NCBI RefSeq assembly: GCF_036962705.1
Contig: NZ_JBALOQ010000015.1
Coordinates: forward strand, 33,042-97,041
Source: Ferdinandcohnia sp036962705
Lineage (GTDB): Bacteria; Bacillota; Bacilli; Bacillales; Bacillaceae_L
Direction of reading: 5' to 3'
Length of the DNA stretch: 64,000 bases
Shown here: piece after piece, positions 34,389 through 43,335 of the stretch
Layout: every line of letters begins with the position of its first letter
How positions within the stretch are numbered: position 1 is the first letter of the stretch
Translations under genes and position numbers: made by a program
The notes under the pieces: generated by a model
What the model was told of the DNA's origin: nothing
The model's input: the letters and a program-made list of their open reading frames with translations, nothing else
The model's database searches: none

Positions 34389-35351
34389 TTGAGAAAGTAT
34401 ATATTGGGTTTATTAATTGTTATCACTGCTTCAGTCTTAAGTGGTTGTGGATATCAATTAACAACGGCAAATTTGGATAAAATAGTATCTGAAGCTTTAA
34501 ATGATGAAGGGTTGAACAAATATCTTGAGTCTATAACGTATGAACAAACAGATAGTTACGACCCTGAGGAAGATAATTATGCTTATTACTACTATGATAT
34601 TATAGCTACCCTTGACGATAGTTATGATAGTTTGGCACCAAAAGAACAAAATGAATTTATAGAGAAGATAGCAAAAGTTGTTGAGAAGAACAGTGGAACT
34701 CCACAAGGTATTAATGGTGAGGGTGAATTTTTTTGTGGGGAAGAAATTACATGTGAATTCGGCAATATCATACTAAATACATCTAAACACGTATACCATT
34801 CAAACTATAATCTTCCTGGATTGACTTTCTACTTGCACAAAGATGATTTAGATAAAGATTGGGATGAACAAAATATTATCTATGATCCAACTTCAAAAGA
34901 TGGAAAGTATGTTGACCCAACTTCAGGAAGAGAACCAGATGATAACAGTGAAACATCAGAAAAGATGAATGAAACAGCACTTTCCCAAGAGTTTTTAGAA
35001 TATAACAGAAAGTACTACACTGCGTACAAAAATAGCTTGGACCTTATTGGAAGCAACTTTGAATTAATCTATGAGGGATACTATAGTTCAGACCTAATAG
35101 ATGATTTAATAGTATGGACTACCGAGTTTAATGAATTATTGGATGTTTATGAGCAAAATTCAAACCCAGTAAATGAAAATGATAAAAATTTATATACGAT
35201 TACCAATCAGATGATTACTCAACAAAGGGCTGCTAATGAGCAAATCATAAAAGGCCTTAAAAATGGTGATAACCAGTCACTCAAACTTGCTGGACAATAT
35301 CTAGAAACAGTTACAAACTTATATTTAGAGGGCTATTCAATAATAGAATAG
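34389..35351 (+). CDS. Putative lipoprotein of unknown function
   Basis: This 320-residue protein has a lipoprotein signal peptide with lipobox LSGC (Cys20). After it comes an acidic, Tyr/Asp-rich region and a C-terminal alpha-helical part (about 205-320). I do not recognise a domain. TTG 34389 follows AAGGGGGAAC, and an extended -10 (TGGTATAAT) lies about 65 bases upstream. It appears to be a single gene with GGGAC repeats after it. It is likely anchored to the outer face of the membrane. Confidence 0.75.
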   Translation: MRKYILGLLIVITASVLSGCGYQLTTANLDKIVSEALNDEGLNKYLESITYEQTDSYDPEEDNYAYYYYDIIATLDDSYDSLAPKEQNEFIEKIAKVVEKNSGTPQGINGEGEFFCGEEITCEFGNIILNTSKHVYHSNYNLPGLTFYLHKDDLDKDWDEQNIIYDPTSKDGKYVDPTSGREPDDNSETSEKMNETALSQEFLEYNRKYYTAYKNSLDLIGSNFELIYEGYYSSDLIDDLIVWTTEFNELLDVYEQNSNPVNENDKNLYTITNQMITQQRAANEQIIKGLKNGDNQSLKLAGQYLETVTNLYLEGYSIIE

Positions 35352-35352
35352 A

Positions 35353-35413
35353 GGGACAGGCCCCTCGTCCTAGGAAAAATATGGTGGGACAAGGGACCTG
35401 TCCCCGTGTCCCA
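35353..35413. repeat. Paired GGGACAGG repeats between convergent genes
   Basis: GGGACAGGCCCCTCGTCC is followed after an AT-rich spacer by GGTGGGACAAGGGACCTGTC and CCCGTGTCCC. The two halves are inverted with respect to one another and can form a long hairpin. They lie exactly between two convergent lipoprotein genes, so may act as a bidirectional terminator. Confidence 0.75.
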
Positions 35414-36568
35414 CTACTGTGTAGCGCTTATTTGATTAGGTTCGTTTATTTCTGGAAGTGGGATAAAGTCTGATGGTAAAGTGTCTCCAAGGTTAATTTC
35501 ATGTTCTGAAAAACCCCTATAATTTATTTGATAAAAGCTTGGATTACCATCCCAAGCGTTTTTAGGTAATGTTACGACATAGGAACCATCTCTTTGTGGA
35601 ACTGTAATGGAATAGGTTACGTTATCGGGAGTGTTCAAACCAATTAATACTCCTTTATATAGTGCACCTTTTGCATCTGTTGCAACAAGAGTAGGTGGTT
35701 CATCCTTAATAATGGTTCCTGCTTCAGGTAATACAATATCAAGCTTTATTCCAAAATCATCAGGGAAAAGAAATGCTTTTCCTTCAGGTAAGGTATACGT
35801 GATATTTTCACTAGGTACATACACATTTAAATAGTGGTTCTCATCATCTTCGGGTATGTAGTACATGGCATATTCTCCATTTTCGTTACTAGGGTCAGAC
35901 ATTGAAAATCCCTCCACCCCGTCTCGTCGAATGTTAACCGTAGCTCCTTCAACAGGATTTCCATTTGCGTCTTTAATAGTTCCTTTAATAGGGAATTTCT
36001 CTACTCCGAACTTTGGAAACTCTTCATTTTCTTTTAAAACCGCATGAGCAAATACATCTACTAAACTGTTATCTTCTTTGTTTTCCTCAACTTTATCGAT
36101 TTCAATTGGGAAATACACCATCAATTCCTGCTCTAATGAGAGTAATTCCTTTTTAAGTTCTTCAGTTAAAGCCTTATCATCAATAGTTGCCTCATCAAGT
36201 GAAGCAACATGAACGATATCTCTTCCAATCATGTTTGTATCTAGTAAAATCGAGAATTCTCCATTTGTATCTGTAGTCGTTTTTCTTTTATTTGACACTT
36301 GAATCACAGCACCCACGACAGGCTTGTCATCTACTAAAAGCTGTCCCTTCGTTAGTTTTTGATGAGAGTTATCCACTTTCCAGCTTTCATATGGGAACTT
36401 ATAATGTTCTAATTCTAAAGAAGCATCTGAAATTTGGGACTGGATCTGGCTCTGACTTGCCTCTAGCTCTTGATCAGCTTTTTTTTCACCAGCATTCATA
36501 CAAGCTGAAAGACCTAAAGCCAAGGTGGTGACAAAAAGTAAATGCAGGAAATTTGATCCTCTTTTCAT
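35414..36568 (-). CDS. Lipoprotein with carboxypeptidase-regulatory-like (CarboxypepD_reg) domains
   Basis: This 384-residue protein has a lipobox LSAC (Cys23). Two beta-sandwich repeats of the carboxypeptidase regulatory-like type follow: LVDDKPVVGAVIQVSN...TDTNGEFSI (about 78-110) and GTIKDANGNPVEGATVNIRR...NENGEYAMYYIP (about 200-245). Such domains give extracellular binding modules. A third similar region may lie at 305-350. The start is ATG 36568 after AGGAGG. It is divergent from the PQQ-CuA gene, so the two may be co-regulated. Function unknown. Confidence 0.8.
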   Translation of the reverse strand: MKRGSNFLHLLFVTTLALGLSACMNAGEKKADQELEASQSQIQSQISDASLELEHYKFPYESWKVDNSHQKLTKGQLLVDDKPVVGAVIQVSNKRKTTTDTNGEFSILLDTNMIGRDIVHVASLDEATIDDKALTEELKKELLSLEQELMVYFPIEIDKVEENKEDNSLVDVFAHAVLKENEEFPKFGVEKFPIKGTIKDANGNPVEGATVNIRRDGVEGFSMSDPSNENGEYAMYYIPEDDENHYLNVYVPSENITYTLPEGKAFLFPDDFGIKLDIVLPEAGTIIKDEPPTLVATDAKGALYKGVLIGLNTPDNVTYSITVPQRDGSYVVTLPKNAWDGNPSFYQINYRGFSEHEINLGDTLPSDFIPLPEINEPNQISATQ

Positions 36569-36788
36569 GTTAATACCTCCTAATTACATAATCTGTACAT
36601 AACAAAATGCTATGCCAAAAGAACTATCTATCCCTACAAAACGCCTATATCCCTACATCTATACACAATTGTGAAACAAAAAGAACTATTTTGGAAAAAT
36701 TAAATTCCGAATAATTTTTGAAGTCATCTAATATACATATTTTTGTAAAGAAATTGTTACACATTTTTAATAATAGGAGGGGTTTGGA

Positions 36789-38849
36789 TTGGGGAGAAAA
36801 TTAAGATTTGGTACTGCTATCATAGCTTCTATCATGCTACTGTTAGCTGCATGTCAGTCACAGCCTGAAGAAAAAGAGCCTGAAAAAGAGAAGGAACCTC
36901 CAAAAATAGAGGAAAAAGTGGAGGAAAAAGAGGTAAATGGTGATTACCCATCATTTGGTTACGACCTAGGGCTAACGCGACATGTTCCTTATGACGAAAT
37001 TACGAAAGAGAACGTGAAGGAAGTAGGTCTTGTTTGGAGTAAAAAGTTTAAAGAAATCAATCCAGATATTCCGAATGGTAACCAAAACTATCCGGTTGTT
37101 ATTGAGGGAGTTGCTTATGTTTCAACAAGCATGAACTTTGTTTATGCCTTTGATGCAATAACGGGTGATGTCATTTGGGAATGGATTCCACCTCAAGAAA
37201 TTATTGAAAATGCGAAACGCACAGGGATGATCAACACGAACCGTGGTGTGGCTGTTGCAGATGGTAAGGTTTTTATGATCACCAATAATGTTGGGTTAGT
37301 ATCCATTGACCAAAATACTGGAGAAACCGTTAAATATGTAAAAATCAGTGAATACTTCCCTGATCTAACACCTGAAAATGGATATTATGAAACAACAGCT
37401 CCAACTTACTTTGATGGGAAAATTTTTGTAGGCTCATCAGGTGGTGATAACGGTGTTCGTGGTTTTGAAATGGCATTCAATGCGAGTGATTTAACACCAG
37501 CGTGGGATGAACCATTCTGGACTGTGCCACCAAAAGGTGAGGATTGGTTAGCTGACGGTTTATTTGGTGGGGGTGGTGCGGTTTGGATGCTGCCAAGCGT
37601 TGACGAGGAAACAGGTACACTATACTTCTCTGCGGGAAATCCAGCGCCTGATTTCTATGGCGAAAGTCGCCCTGGTGCAAACCCGCATACAAACTCCGTA
37701 CTTGCAGTCGACGCGGATACTGGCAAATTAAAATGGGCGCAGCAACAAATCTCCCACGATCTTTGGGACTATGATACAGCCGATAGCCCAACCGTTTATA
37801 CGGCAACTATTAATGGTGAAAAACGCCGTGTTGTTGCTGTTGGTACAAAAGGTGGGGAATGGTTCGTATATGATGCAAAATCAGGGGAACCCATTTACAA
37901 GAATGTCCCATTTGCTAAAATTGACCATCCTGCACCAACACCAGAAGGTACATTGGTTTATCCAGGAATTTTAGGTGGCCAAAACTACGCGCCGAATACG
38001 TATGATCCGGTATTGAATTTTGATTTAATTCCTTCTATTGAACAAGGTGCTATCATTAAAACCGCAAAAAATGAAGAAGAAGCGGGTCAAAATACAGGTG
38101 GTGGAAGAGGTGGGGCTCAAGCCTTTGGTACATCCTACGCACCTCCTGCCGATGAAGACGCATACGGTACTATTACTGCTTTTGACTTAAACACAGGAAA
38201 ACAAGTATGGCAAATCGAAACCCCAGATGCTCAGCGTGGAGGTTTAACAAGTACAGCAACAGGCATAACTTTTTACGGTGAATTAGATGGTAAAGTAAAT
38301 GCCTTAGATACGGAAACAGGTGAGATTCTGTGGACATATCAAACCACGGGTAAAACGATATCTGCTGCACCGTCTATTTTCGTAGTAGATGGTAAACAAT
38401 ACATCATGATTACATCAGCGGGCAGTGATCCTCAAGTGTTTGTATTTGCTTTAGGTGGTGAGCAAAATCAAGCTGAATCAGGAGAAAGTGAAGAAGCAGA
38501 AGACCCACATGCTGCTCACGAATCAGAAGAAAAGGAAGAACCTAATACAAATACATCAGAACCTGCTACCACTGAAGCAAATGGGAATGTCATCGAAATC
38601 AATCTGACTGCAAAAAATTTCGAATTTGATCCTCAAGAAATTCAAGCAAAAGTAGGGGATACCATTCGCTTCACGATGAGTAATGATTCCGGACTGCACG
38701 GTATCGCCCTCGATGAATTCGGCATGAACCTTAAAGAAGGCGAAACCTTTGAATTCGTAGTCACAAAAGCCGGAGAATTCCAATACTACTGCAGCATCCC
38801 TTGTGGCCCGGGCCACGACAATATGACGGGAACACTAATCGTAACTTAG
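36789..38849 (+). CDS. Lipoprotein PQQ-dependent dehydrogenase fused to a CuA (cupredoxin) domain
   Basis: This 686-residue exported lipoprotein has lipobox LAAC (Cys22), a Lys/Glu-rich linker, then an eight-bladed quinoprotein beta-propeller (about 55-555) with HDLWDYDTADSPT, the Asp-containing motif of PQQ alcohol dehydrogenases. The position usually EFGVRG reads DNGVRG. After an acidic linker a C-terminal cupredoxin carries His637, Cys668, Cys672, His676 and Met679 in CSIPCGPGHDNM, the CuA ligand set of cytochrome oxidase subunit II. It probably oxidises an alcohol or sugar outside the cell and passes electrons through CuA. The start is TTG 36789 after AGGAGGGG. No PQQ biosynthesis genes are nearby. 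Confidence 0.85.
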   Translation: MGRKLRFGTAIIASIMLLLAACQSQPEEKEPEKEKEPPKIEEKVEEKEVNGDYPSFGYDLGLTRHVPYDEITKENVKEVGLVWSKKFKEINPDIPNGNQNYPVVIEGVAYVSTSMNFVYAFDAITGDVIWEWIPPQEIIENAKRTGMINTNRGVAVADGKVFMITNNVGLVSIDQNTGETVKYVKISEYFPDLTPENGYYETTAPTYFDGKIFVGSSGGDNGVRGFEMAFNASDLTPAWDEPFWTVPPKGEDWLADGLFGGGGAVWMLPSVDEETGTLYFSAGNPAPDFYGESRPGANPHTNSVLAVDADTGKLKWAQQQISHDLWDYDTADSPTVYTATINGEKRRVVAVGTKGGEWFVYDAKSGEPIYKNVPFAKIDHPAPTPEGTLVYPGILGGQNYAPNTYDPVLNFDLIPSIEQGAIIKTAKNEEEAGQNTGGGRGGAQAFGTSYAPPADEDAYGTITAFDLNTGKQVWQIETPDAQRGGLTSTATGITFYGELDGKVNALDTETGEILWTYQTTGKTISAAPSIFVVDGKQYIMITSAGSDPQVFVFALGGEQNQAESGESEEAEDPHAAHESEEKEEPNTNTSEPATTEANGNVIEINLTAKNFEFDPQEIQAKVGDTIRFTMSNDSGLHGIALDEFGMNLKEGETFEFVVTKAGEFQYYCSIPCGPGHDNMTGTLIVT

Positions 38850-38892
38850 GGACAGAGGAAGGTGCAGGAGACCTCATCCCAATTACACAGAC

Positions 38893-38930
38893 CCAATTGT
38901 TAGTCAATAACACTAGCAATTGGTTTTTTT
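38893..38930 (+). terminator. Rho-independent terminator of the PQQ-CuA gene
   Basis: CCAATTGTTAG (38893-38903) pairs with CTAGCAATTGG (38913-38923) apart from one G-T pair and is followed by seven Ts. Confidence 0.85.
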
Positions 38931-38943
38931 GTATGGGAAAAGA

Positions 38944-39004
38944 GGGTCAGGTACCGTGTCCTAGTAAAAATATGGTGGGTCAAGGAACCTGTCCCTGTGA
39001 CCCA
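38944..39004. repeat. Paired GGGTCAGG/GGGACAGG repeats
   Basis: GGGTCAGGTACCGTGTCC and, after an AT-rich spacer nearly identical to that at 35371-35386, GGTGGGTCAAGGAACCTGTC with CCTGTGACCC. It has the same layout as the copy at 35353-35413, so this roughly 60-base unit is a real repeat element. Confidence 0.75.
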
Positions 39005-39180
39005 CAACCCATCTCTATCCCAAATTCCCTTTGTTTAGTCTTCTTTACAGTTCTTTTACCGCCACCGCACCCGGATTGCTACCACCATGTCCAGCATCTT
39101 GAATCCAGCTCATCATTATGTCACTCCATTTTTTAAATGAATTTTGTAAATATGATATTTTGTACAGGCTCAAACCTTAT

Positions 39181-39555
39181 TTAGAAAGCAGGAAATGGAT
39201 GAAACACATATAGATTACCACTTTGAGCTCCATAATTATTTTCCGTTTCATAGGCAGTTAACATATTAAACTCCTTACATTTCCAAACCATCCGCTTAAA
39301 CGTCGAACGGGATATGGCATGTTCATTCAAGCCTAAGTCGGTGCAACATACGATTGATCTCATGGCTCCATGGCAAACCCCTGGAACTTTTGATGATAAG
39401 TGAATTAATTGATTCAAACCGAACAATTCTCCGCGTGTGAACTTCTTTTGATAATCAATGAGCCAAATCTCCATATTGACCTTATATTCCTCGTAATCAT
39501 GGAACAGTGAATACTCTTGAATATCCTTATCTGAACCAATGTTAATTCTTAACAT
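39181..39555 (-). CDS. Small protein of unknown function, possible DNA-binding
   Basis: This 124-residue protein has the segment GLNQLIHLSSKVPGVCHGAM and HAISRSTFKRMVWKCKEFNML, which reads like a helix-turn-helix in a family of Bacillus cytosolic proteins that are usually longer. It may therefore be a C-terminally shortened member. The ATG at 39555 is well placed after AAGGGGG, so it is probably translated. No operon partners. I am unsure of the family. Confidence 0.5.
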   Translation of the reverse strand: MLRINIGSDKDIQEYSLFHDYEEYKVNMEIWLIDYQKKFTRGELFGLNQLIHLSSKVPGVCHGAMRSIVCCTDLGLNEHAISRSTFKRMVWKCKEFNMLTAYETENNYGAQSGNLYVFHPFPAF

Positions 39556-39761
39556 AACTTGAACCCCCTTTTACCATTGTTATAGATAGGAAAAGAGAAA
39601 AAGGGGCACTGTTTTTGAAAAACTTTTTTTAATCTTTACAGTCGAAAGATGTCACATGTTATTTCTTAATTTTCACTAAATATTTACAAGCCCTTAATAA
39701 TCTCCGCTTATAATGGAAGGTAACCAGTTTTTACCTTCACTCAAAAGGGGAGATTATCGTT

Positions 39762-40700
39762 ATGGCCATTCCTAAGGGAGTTTTGAACAAGCCTATATTT
39801 GTTAAACTATGGGAGAATTATCCGCTTTTTTCAAAGGTAATTTTAGATGTTGGTATTTTTCTAAAGTATAAGACATTAAAATTAACTAAAATTCCGAATA
39901 AAATTACCCTTCCGTCTAGGAATGTCATTTACATTAATAATGCCGAAAATCGAGGAAGGGCGCTTTTAATCAGTGATGGGATTACGCAATCGCGTGTTAC
40001 TGAATTCTGGGGAAAAGCAGTGGAGTCATACAAGCCATCACTGGTTCTGGATATAGGAGTGAATTATGGAGAATGTATTTTCTCTACAACGTATGAAAGA
40101 GATACGACAATTGTTGGAATTGAAGCAAATAAATATTTAATGGATTACATCGAGCGTTCGCGGCAACAGCATGTTAACGGTAATCAAATCAATATTATTC
40201 ATGCTTTTGCGGGAGAGCAAGAAAAGCCTGATCAATCCTTTTTTATTGATACGCACTGGTCTGGCACCTCTTCAGGCGTGCAAATCTCAGAAAAAAACAG
40301 CATTGAAAAAACGGAAGTGCCTGCGATTACCGTTGATTCTCTTTTTAATCAAAAAATGGTAAGCAACCAACGGCTTCTGTTTAAAATTGACGTGGAAGGC
40401 TACGAATTTATGGTTCTGAAAGGAATGAGAAATCTCCTTAATAATTCCCGTGATATCCTAGGGATCGTTGAATTTGATAGCCGCTATTTAGAAAAGGCTG
40501 GGATAGACCTAGATTCTTATTTGGCATTCTTAGATGGGTATTTTGAAATTCAATTTTATGATGCAGATAACCAACTAAAGAAATTATCATCACCTTCTAT
40601 TTCTGAATTTATGAAGGAATTTGGTGGGGAGCATGTCCATACGGACCTTATTGTATCGTTGCAAAAACGTTATGAGGAATGGCCTGATTTAGTATCTTGA
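39762..40700 (+). CDS. FkbM family methyltransferase
   Basis: This 312-residue SAM-dependent methyltransferase has motif I as LVLDIGVNYGECIF (about 95-108) and the FkbM signature LFKIDVEGYEFMVLKGM (about 205-221). FkbM enzymes O-methylate hydroxyls on sugars, polyketides or cell-surface glycans. The N-terminal 90 residues have no assigned fold. ATG 39762 follows AAGGGGAG. No glycosyltransferase genes lie beside it, so the target is unknown. Confidence 0.85.
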   Translation: MAIPKGVLNKPIFVKLWENYPLFSKVILDVGIFLKYKTLKLTKIPNKITLPSRNVIYINNAENRGRALLISDGITQSRVTEFWGKAVESYKPSLVLDIGVNYGECIFSTTYERDTTIVGIEANKYLMDYIERSRQQHVNGNQINIIHAFAGEQEKPDQSFFIDTHWSGTSSGVQISEKNSIEKTEVPAITVDSLFNQKMVSNQRLLFKIDVEGYEFMVLKGMRNLLNNSRDILGIVEFDSRYLEKAGIDLDSYLAFLDGYFEIQFYDADNQLKKLSSPSISEFMKEFGGEHVHTDLIVSLQKRYEEWPDLVS

Positions 40701-40806
40701 AATAGTGAATTTTACTTATGGTAAAACCTGTATTAATAGAGAAATTAATATTCAAACAGTCGTTTGTTTGGCGATAAATCCCAATGAATACATGAATCTT
40801 GAATTT

Positions 40807-40824
40807 CAATCAAACGTTTGATTG
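40807..40824. promoter_or_regulatory. 18-bp perfect palindrome, TetR-type operator candidate
   Basis: CAATCAAACGTTTGATTG is self-complementary over 18 bases and resembles operators of TetR-family repressors of fatty-acid genes in outline. It lies 222 bases before the TraX gene. Related half-sites (CGTTTGTTTG) occur at 40761-40770 and at 890-899. Confidence 0.4.
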
Positions 40825-41028
40825 ATTGGATTTATGGGTGCGAAAATCAGCTGTTATAGTGTGGGGAAATCAATTAATATTATTTCAGTATAATGATGGT
40901 ACAATGAGCAATAAAGCTCGTTGTGCCTTTTTTGCATGTGTCACTACAAACAAAAATAAAAAATGTGTTTTGCACGAATACTAATGTTAATTAGGTTGAA
41001 ATTAACTTACGCAAAAGCGAGGGATACC

Positions 41029-41769
41029 ATGCAATACACGACTTACCAAAGAGACCTGACAGAATCCTCAACCTTTCAGAAGGATTTGTCTTCGAATGCA
41101 TTAAAGTATATCGCACTTATTGCCATGTTTTTTGATCATCTTGTTGCAGGTTTTATCCCTCAGGAGACGTTAGCTGGGTTTGTTTCACGAATTCCTGGAA
41201 GGGTTGTTGCACCGATTTTTTGTTATTTTATTGCAATGGGATATTTTTACACATCTAATATTAACAAGTATATCGAAAGACTGGTTATTTTTGCAGCTAT
41301 CTCTCATTTTCCGTATGTATTATACTTTAAATTACCATGGTGGAAAACAACAAGTGTCATGTGGGGATTAGCATTGGGGTTAATCGCTTTGACCATTGTA
41401 AAAAGCGAAAAACTCTCGATTTATGTGAAGCTAGCCCTTGTTTTTGTATGTTGTATGCTCGCGTATCCAGCTGATTGGAACTACGTGGCTGTCTTATGGA
41501 TCGTGTTTTTTGGCATTTTTCGAGGACAATTTAATAAACAAATCCTCAGCTTTGTTTTTATAGGGATTTTTGTGCACATTATACCTGAAATTACTAATTT
41601 GGGCTGGCACCATGCGTATCAAATTGGGATTTTCTTGGCGATTCCATTGTTGGTTATGTATAAAGGTAGACGTGGGAGAAAATCAAACCTATTAAAATGG
41701 GGCTTTTATGTCTTTTATCCATTGCATTTAATCTTTTTATACATTTTAAAATACATTATTATTGCCTAG
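41029..41769 (+). CDS. TraX family membrane protein
   Basis: This 246-residue polytopic protein begins with LKYIALIAMFFDHL, the hallmark of TraX proteins, and continues GRVVAPIFCYFIAMGYFYT. TraX of F plasmids acetylates pilin, but chromosomal Firmicute homologues are of unknown role and are probably membrane acyltransferases. About eight transmembrane helices are visible. The start is ATG 41029 after GAGGGA; a frame from 40963 lacks a site. It is followed ten bases later by a VanX/VanY-like gene, suggesting a cell-envelope job. Confidence 0.82.
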   Translation: MQYTTYQRDLTESSTFQKDLSSNALKYIALIAMFFDHLVAGFIPQETLAGFVSRIPGRVVAPIFCYFIAMGYFYTSNINKYIERLVIFAAISHFPYVLYFKLPWWKTTSVMWGLALGLIALTIVKSEKLSIYVKLALVFVCCMLAYPADWNYVAVLWIVFFGIFRGQFNKQILSFVFIGIFVHIIPEITNLGWHHAYQIGIFLAIPLLVMYKGRRGRKSNLLKWGFYVFYPLHLIFLYILKYIIIA

Positions 41770-41779
41770 TGGAGGTAGT

Positions 41780-42922
41780 ATGAAGAAAGTAATTATAGCA
41801 CTTATATCGTTAGTATTCGTACTGACAGCTTGTTCATCTACCGTTGTAGAGGAACCAATTGTTGAAGAAACACTTGCGCCTGTTCAGGTATCGGATCCAC
41901 TAGAAGAGTTAGAACCAATCCCAACTCCAGTAAAATACGAGGGAGATTTGGAATTGCCAGTTAATGGGGCAACAGGTTATGCATCTATCGGTTTGAACCT
42001 AAAGACTTCTCCAAATAAAGATTCTGAAACAGTTGAAACACTTGAAGCTGGTACAGCCTTCACAATCGTAGAAGAGGAAGGAAATTGGTGGTTCATAAAA
42101 AGTGCTTTTTCAGAAGGTTGGGTAGATAATACGTATTGTTTCATTAACCTTCCCGACGTGATTCCTTCTATTGTATATGATAATAGCAACACGTATTCTT
42201 CCGAATTTGTTTCGTCCGGAAAATCGATACCGGGAATATCAGGACAAGCATTGTACGAGGGAAAAACATTTAATGAGAGACTTGGAAAAGAAGAATTTAT
42301 TGTTCCTGTCTTGTATTCCATGTCTCAAAAAATATTTCATGCTCAGCAAGAAGCATTGGCTAATGGGAATACATTGGTCATCTATGAAGGATACCGACCA
42401 TATTCCACTCAGAAAGCAGTCGTAGAAGCATTGACCAACTTAGCAAATGTGGATATCGACGTGATGGCAGGCATCAACACAAATCCTTGGAGCACTAATT
42501 GGTTTATCGCAACAAATGTTTCAAACCATCAAATGGGATATGCGATTGATGTAACTTTGGCTAAAATTGATTCAAAAGAAGAGGTTGCAATTGGTGAATT
42601 TTTAGTTGCCGATATCACGGATTACACCGAATATACAATGCCAACTCCAATACACGAACTAAGTTTGGCGTCTATTACATTTACCAAGCCCGTACCATCA
42701 TCATCTCCAACAGCATGGAAAAATGCTAAATTAGCAGATACCATGAATGAATCAGCCATCACACTTCAAAAGTATCTAACAAAGGCAGGCCTTACACCAC
42801 TGGCTTCAGAATGGTGGCACTTCAATGATTTGGATGCAATGAATGCTATAAAACAGCAGCCAAGTGATGGGGGCTATGAGTTAACTGAATGCTTGAGTGT
42901 GAGTCCATTAATATCAATGTAG
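41780..42922 (+). CDS. Lipoprotein D-Ala-D-Ala peptidase (VanX/VanY, M15) with SH3 domain
   Basis: This 380-residue lipoprotein has lipobox LTAC (Cys18). An SH3-like cell-wall-binding domain (about 65-120, GLNLKTSPNKDSETVETLEAG) precedes an M15 zinc peptidase domain: YEGYRPYSTQ, then SNHQMGYAIDVTL (zinc His and Asp), and EWWHFN (catalytic Glu and zinc His). It trims peptidoglycan D-Ala-D-Ala ends. The start is ATG 41780 after GGAGG, not the frame start at 41762. Its neighbour is TraX-like, and the two are co-transcribed. Confidence 0.87.
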   Translation: MKKVIIALISLVFVLTACSSTVVEEPIVEETLAPVQVSDPLEELEPIPTPVKYEGDLELPVNGATGYASIGLNLKTSPNKDSETVETLEAGTAFTIVEEEGNWWFIKSAFSEGWVDNTYCFINLPDVIPSIVYDNSNTYSSEFVSSGKSIPGISGQALYEGKTFNERLGKEEFIVPVLYSMSQKIFHAQQEALANGNTLVIYEGYRPYSTQKAVVEALTNLANVDIDVMAGINTNPWSTNWFIATNVSNHQMGYAIDVTLAKIDSKEEVAIGEFLVADITDYTEYTMPTPIHELSLASITFTKPVPSSSPTAWKNAKLADTMNESAITLQKYLTKAGLTPLASEWWHFNDLDAMNAIKQQPSDGGYELTECLSVSPLISM

Positions 42923-42949
42923 TGGGTCAGGGGTCAGCTCCCTCCTCCC
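42923..42949. repeat. Degenerate GGGACAGG repeat
   Basis: GTGGGTCAGGGGTCAGCTCC followed by CTCCTCCC directly follows the peptidase stop. A second degenerate copy, GGACAGGAAACCTGTCC, lies at 43087-43103 and is a clean hairpin. Between these and the cre site the 42950-43230 region shows no gene. Confidence 0.6.
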
Positions 42950-43232
42950 GAATTCTTGAAAGCACCAGTAATAATTTAGGATAACCTGTACTAAACAAGT
43001 ATTATTATTTATTATTTCAATTAAAGGTGCAATGAATTGTTAATACCATTCGTTGTGCCTATTTTGTGTTAAGCGATTGTGGGATTGGACAGGAAACCTG
43101 TCCTGTGTACAAAATGTTTCTAGAAACTTCTTGAAAATAAATTTCAGAAATTAAGCATATCTTCTGCAAAATCAACGTATTTTTAAAAAAACTAGGAAGA
43201 AAGTCAGAAAGAGATTTATGAAAAAACATTAA

Positions 43233-43246
43233 TGAAAGCGTTGCCA
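43233..43246 (+). promoter_or_regulatory. cre site for CcpA
   Basis: TGAAAGCGTTGCCA matches the cre consensus TGWAARCGYTWNCW except at one position. It overlaps the -35 element of the amino-sugar operon promoter, so CcpA binding should block initiation when glucose is present. Confidence 0.7.
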
Positions 43247-43269
43247 TTAAAAGACCACCGTGTTATTAT
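43241..43269 (+). promoter_or_regulatory. Predicted sigma-A promoter of the amino-sugar operon
   Basis: TTGCCA (43241-43246) and TATTAT (43264-43269) are 17 bases apart. The -35 lies within the cre site and a LacI-type operator lies about 32 bases downstream of the -10. Confidence 0.65.
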
Positions 43270-43300
43270 TTAACTAATATTCTTACTATTTTAAATATTA

Positions 43301-43316
43301 TAGAAATCGATTTCTA
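43301..43316. promoter_or_regulatory. LacI-family operator, site 1
   Basis: TAGAAATCGATTTCTA is a 16-bp perfect palindrome with a central CG, typical of LacI-family operators. A second copy of its core precedes the permease gene. The LacI regulator at 47379 in the same operon is the likely ligand. Confidence 0.7.
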
Positions 43317-43335
43317 AAAGAATGGAGGATATAGA

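Noticed and set aside
42171..42425. 84-codon frame within the VanX/VanY-like gene
   Set aside because: It overlaps a well-supported gene in another frame and has no features.
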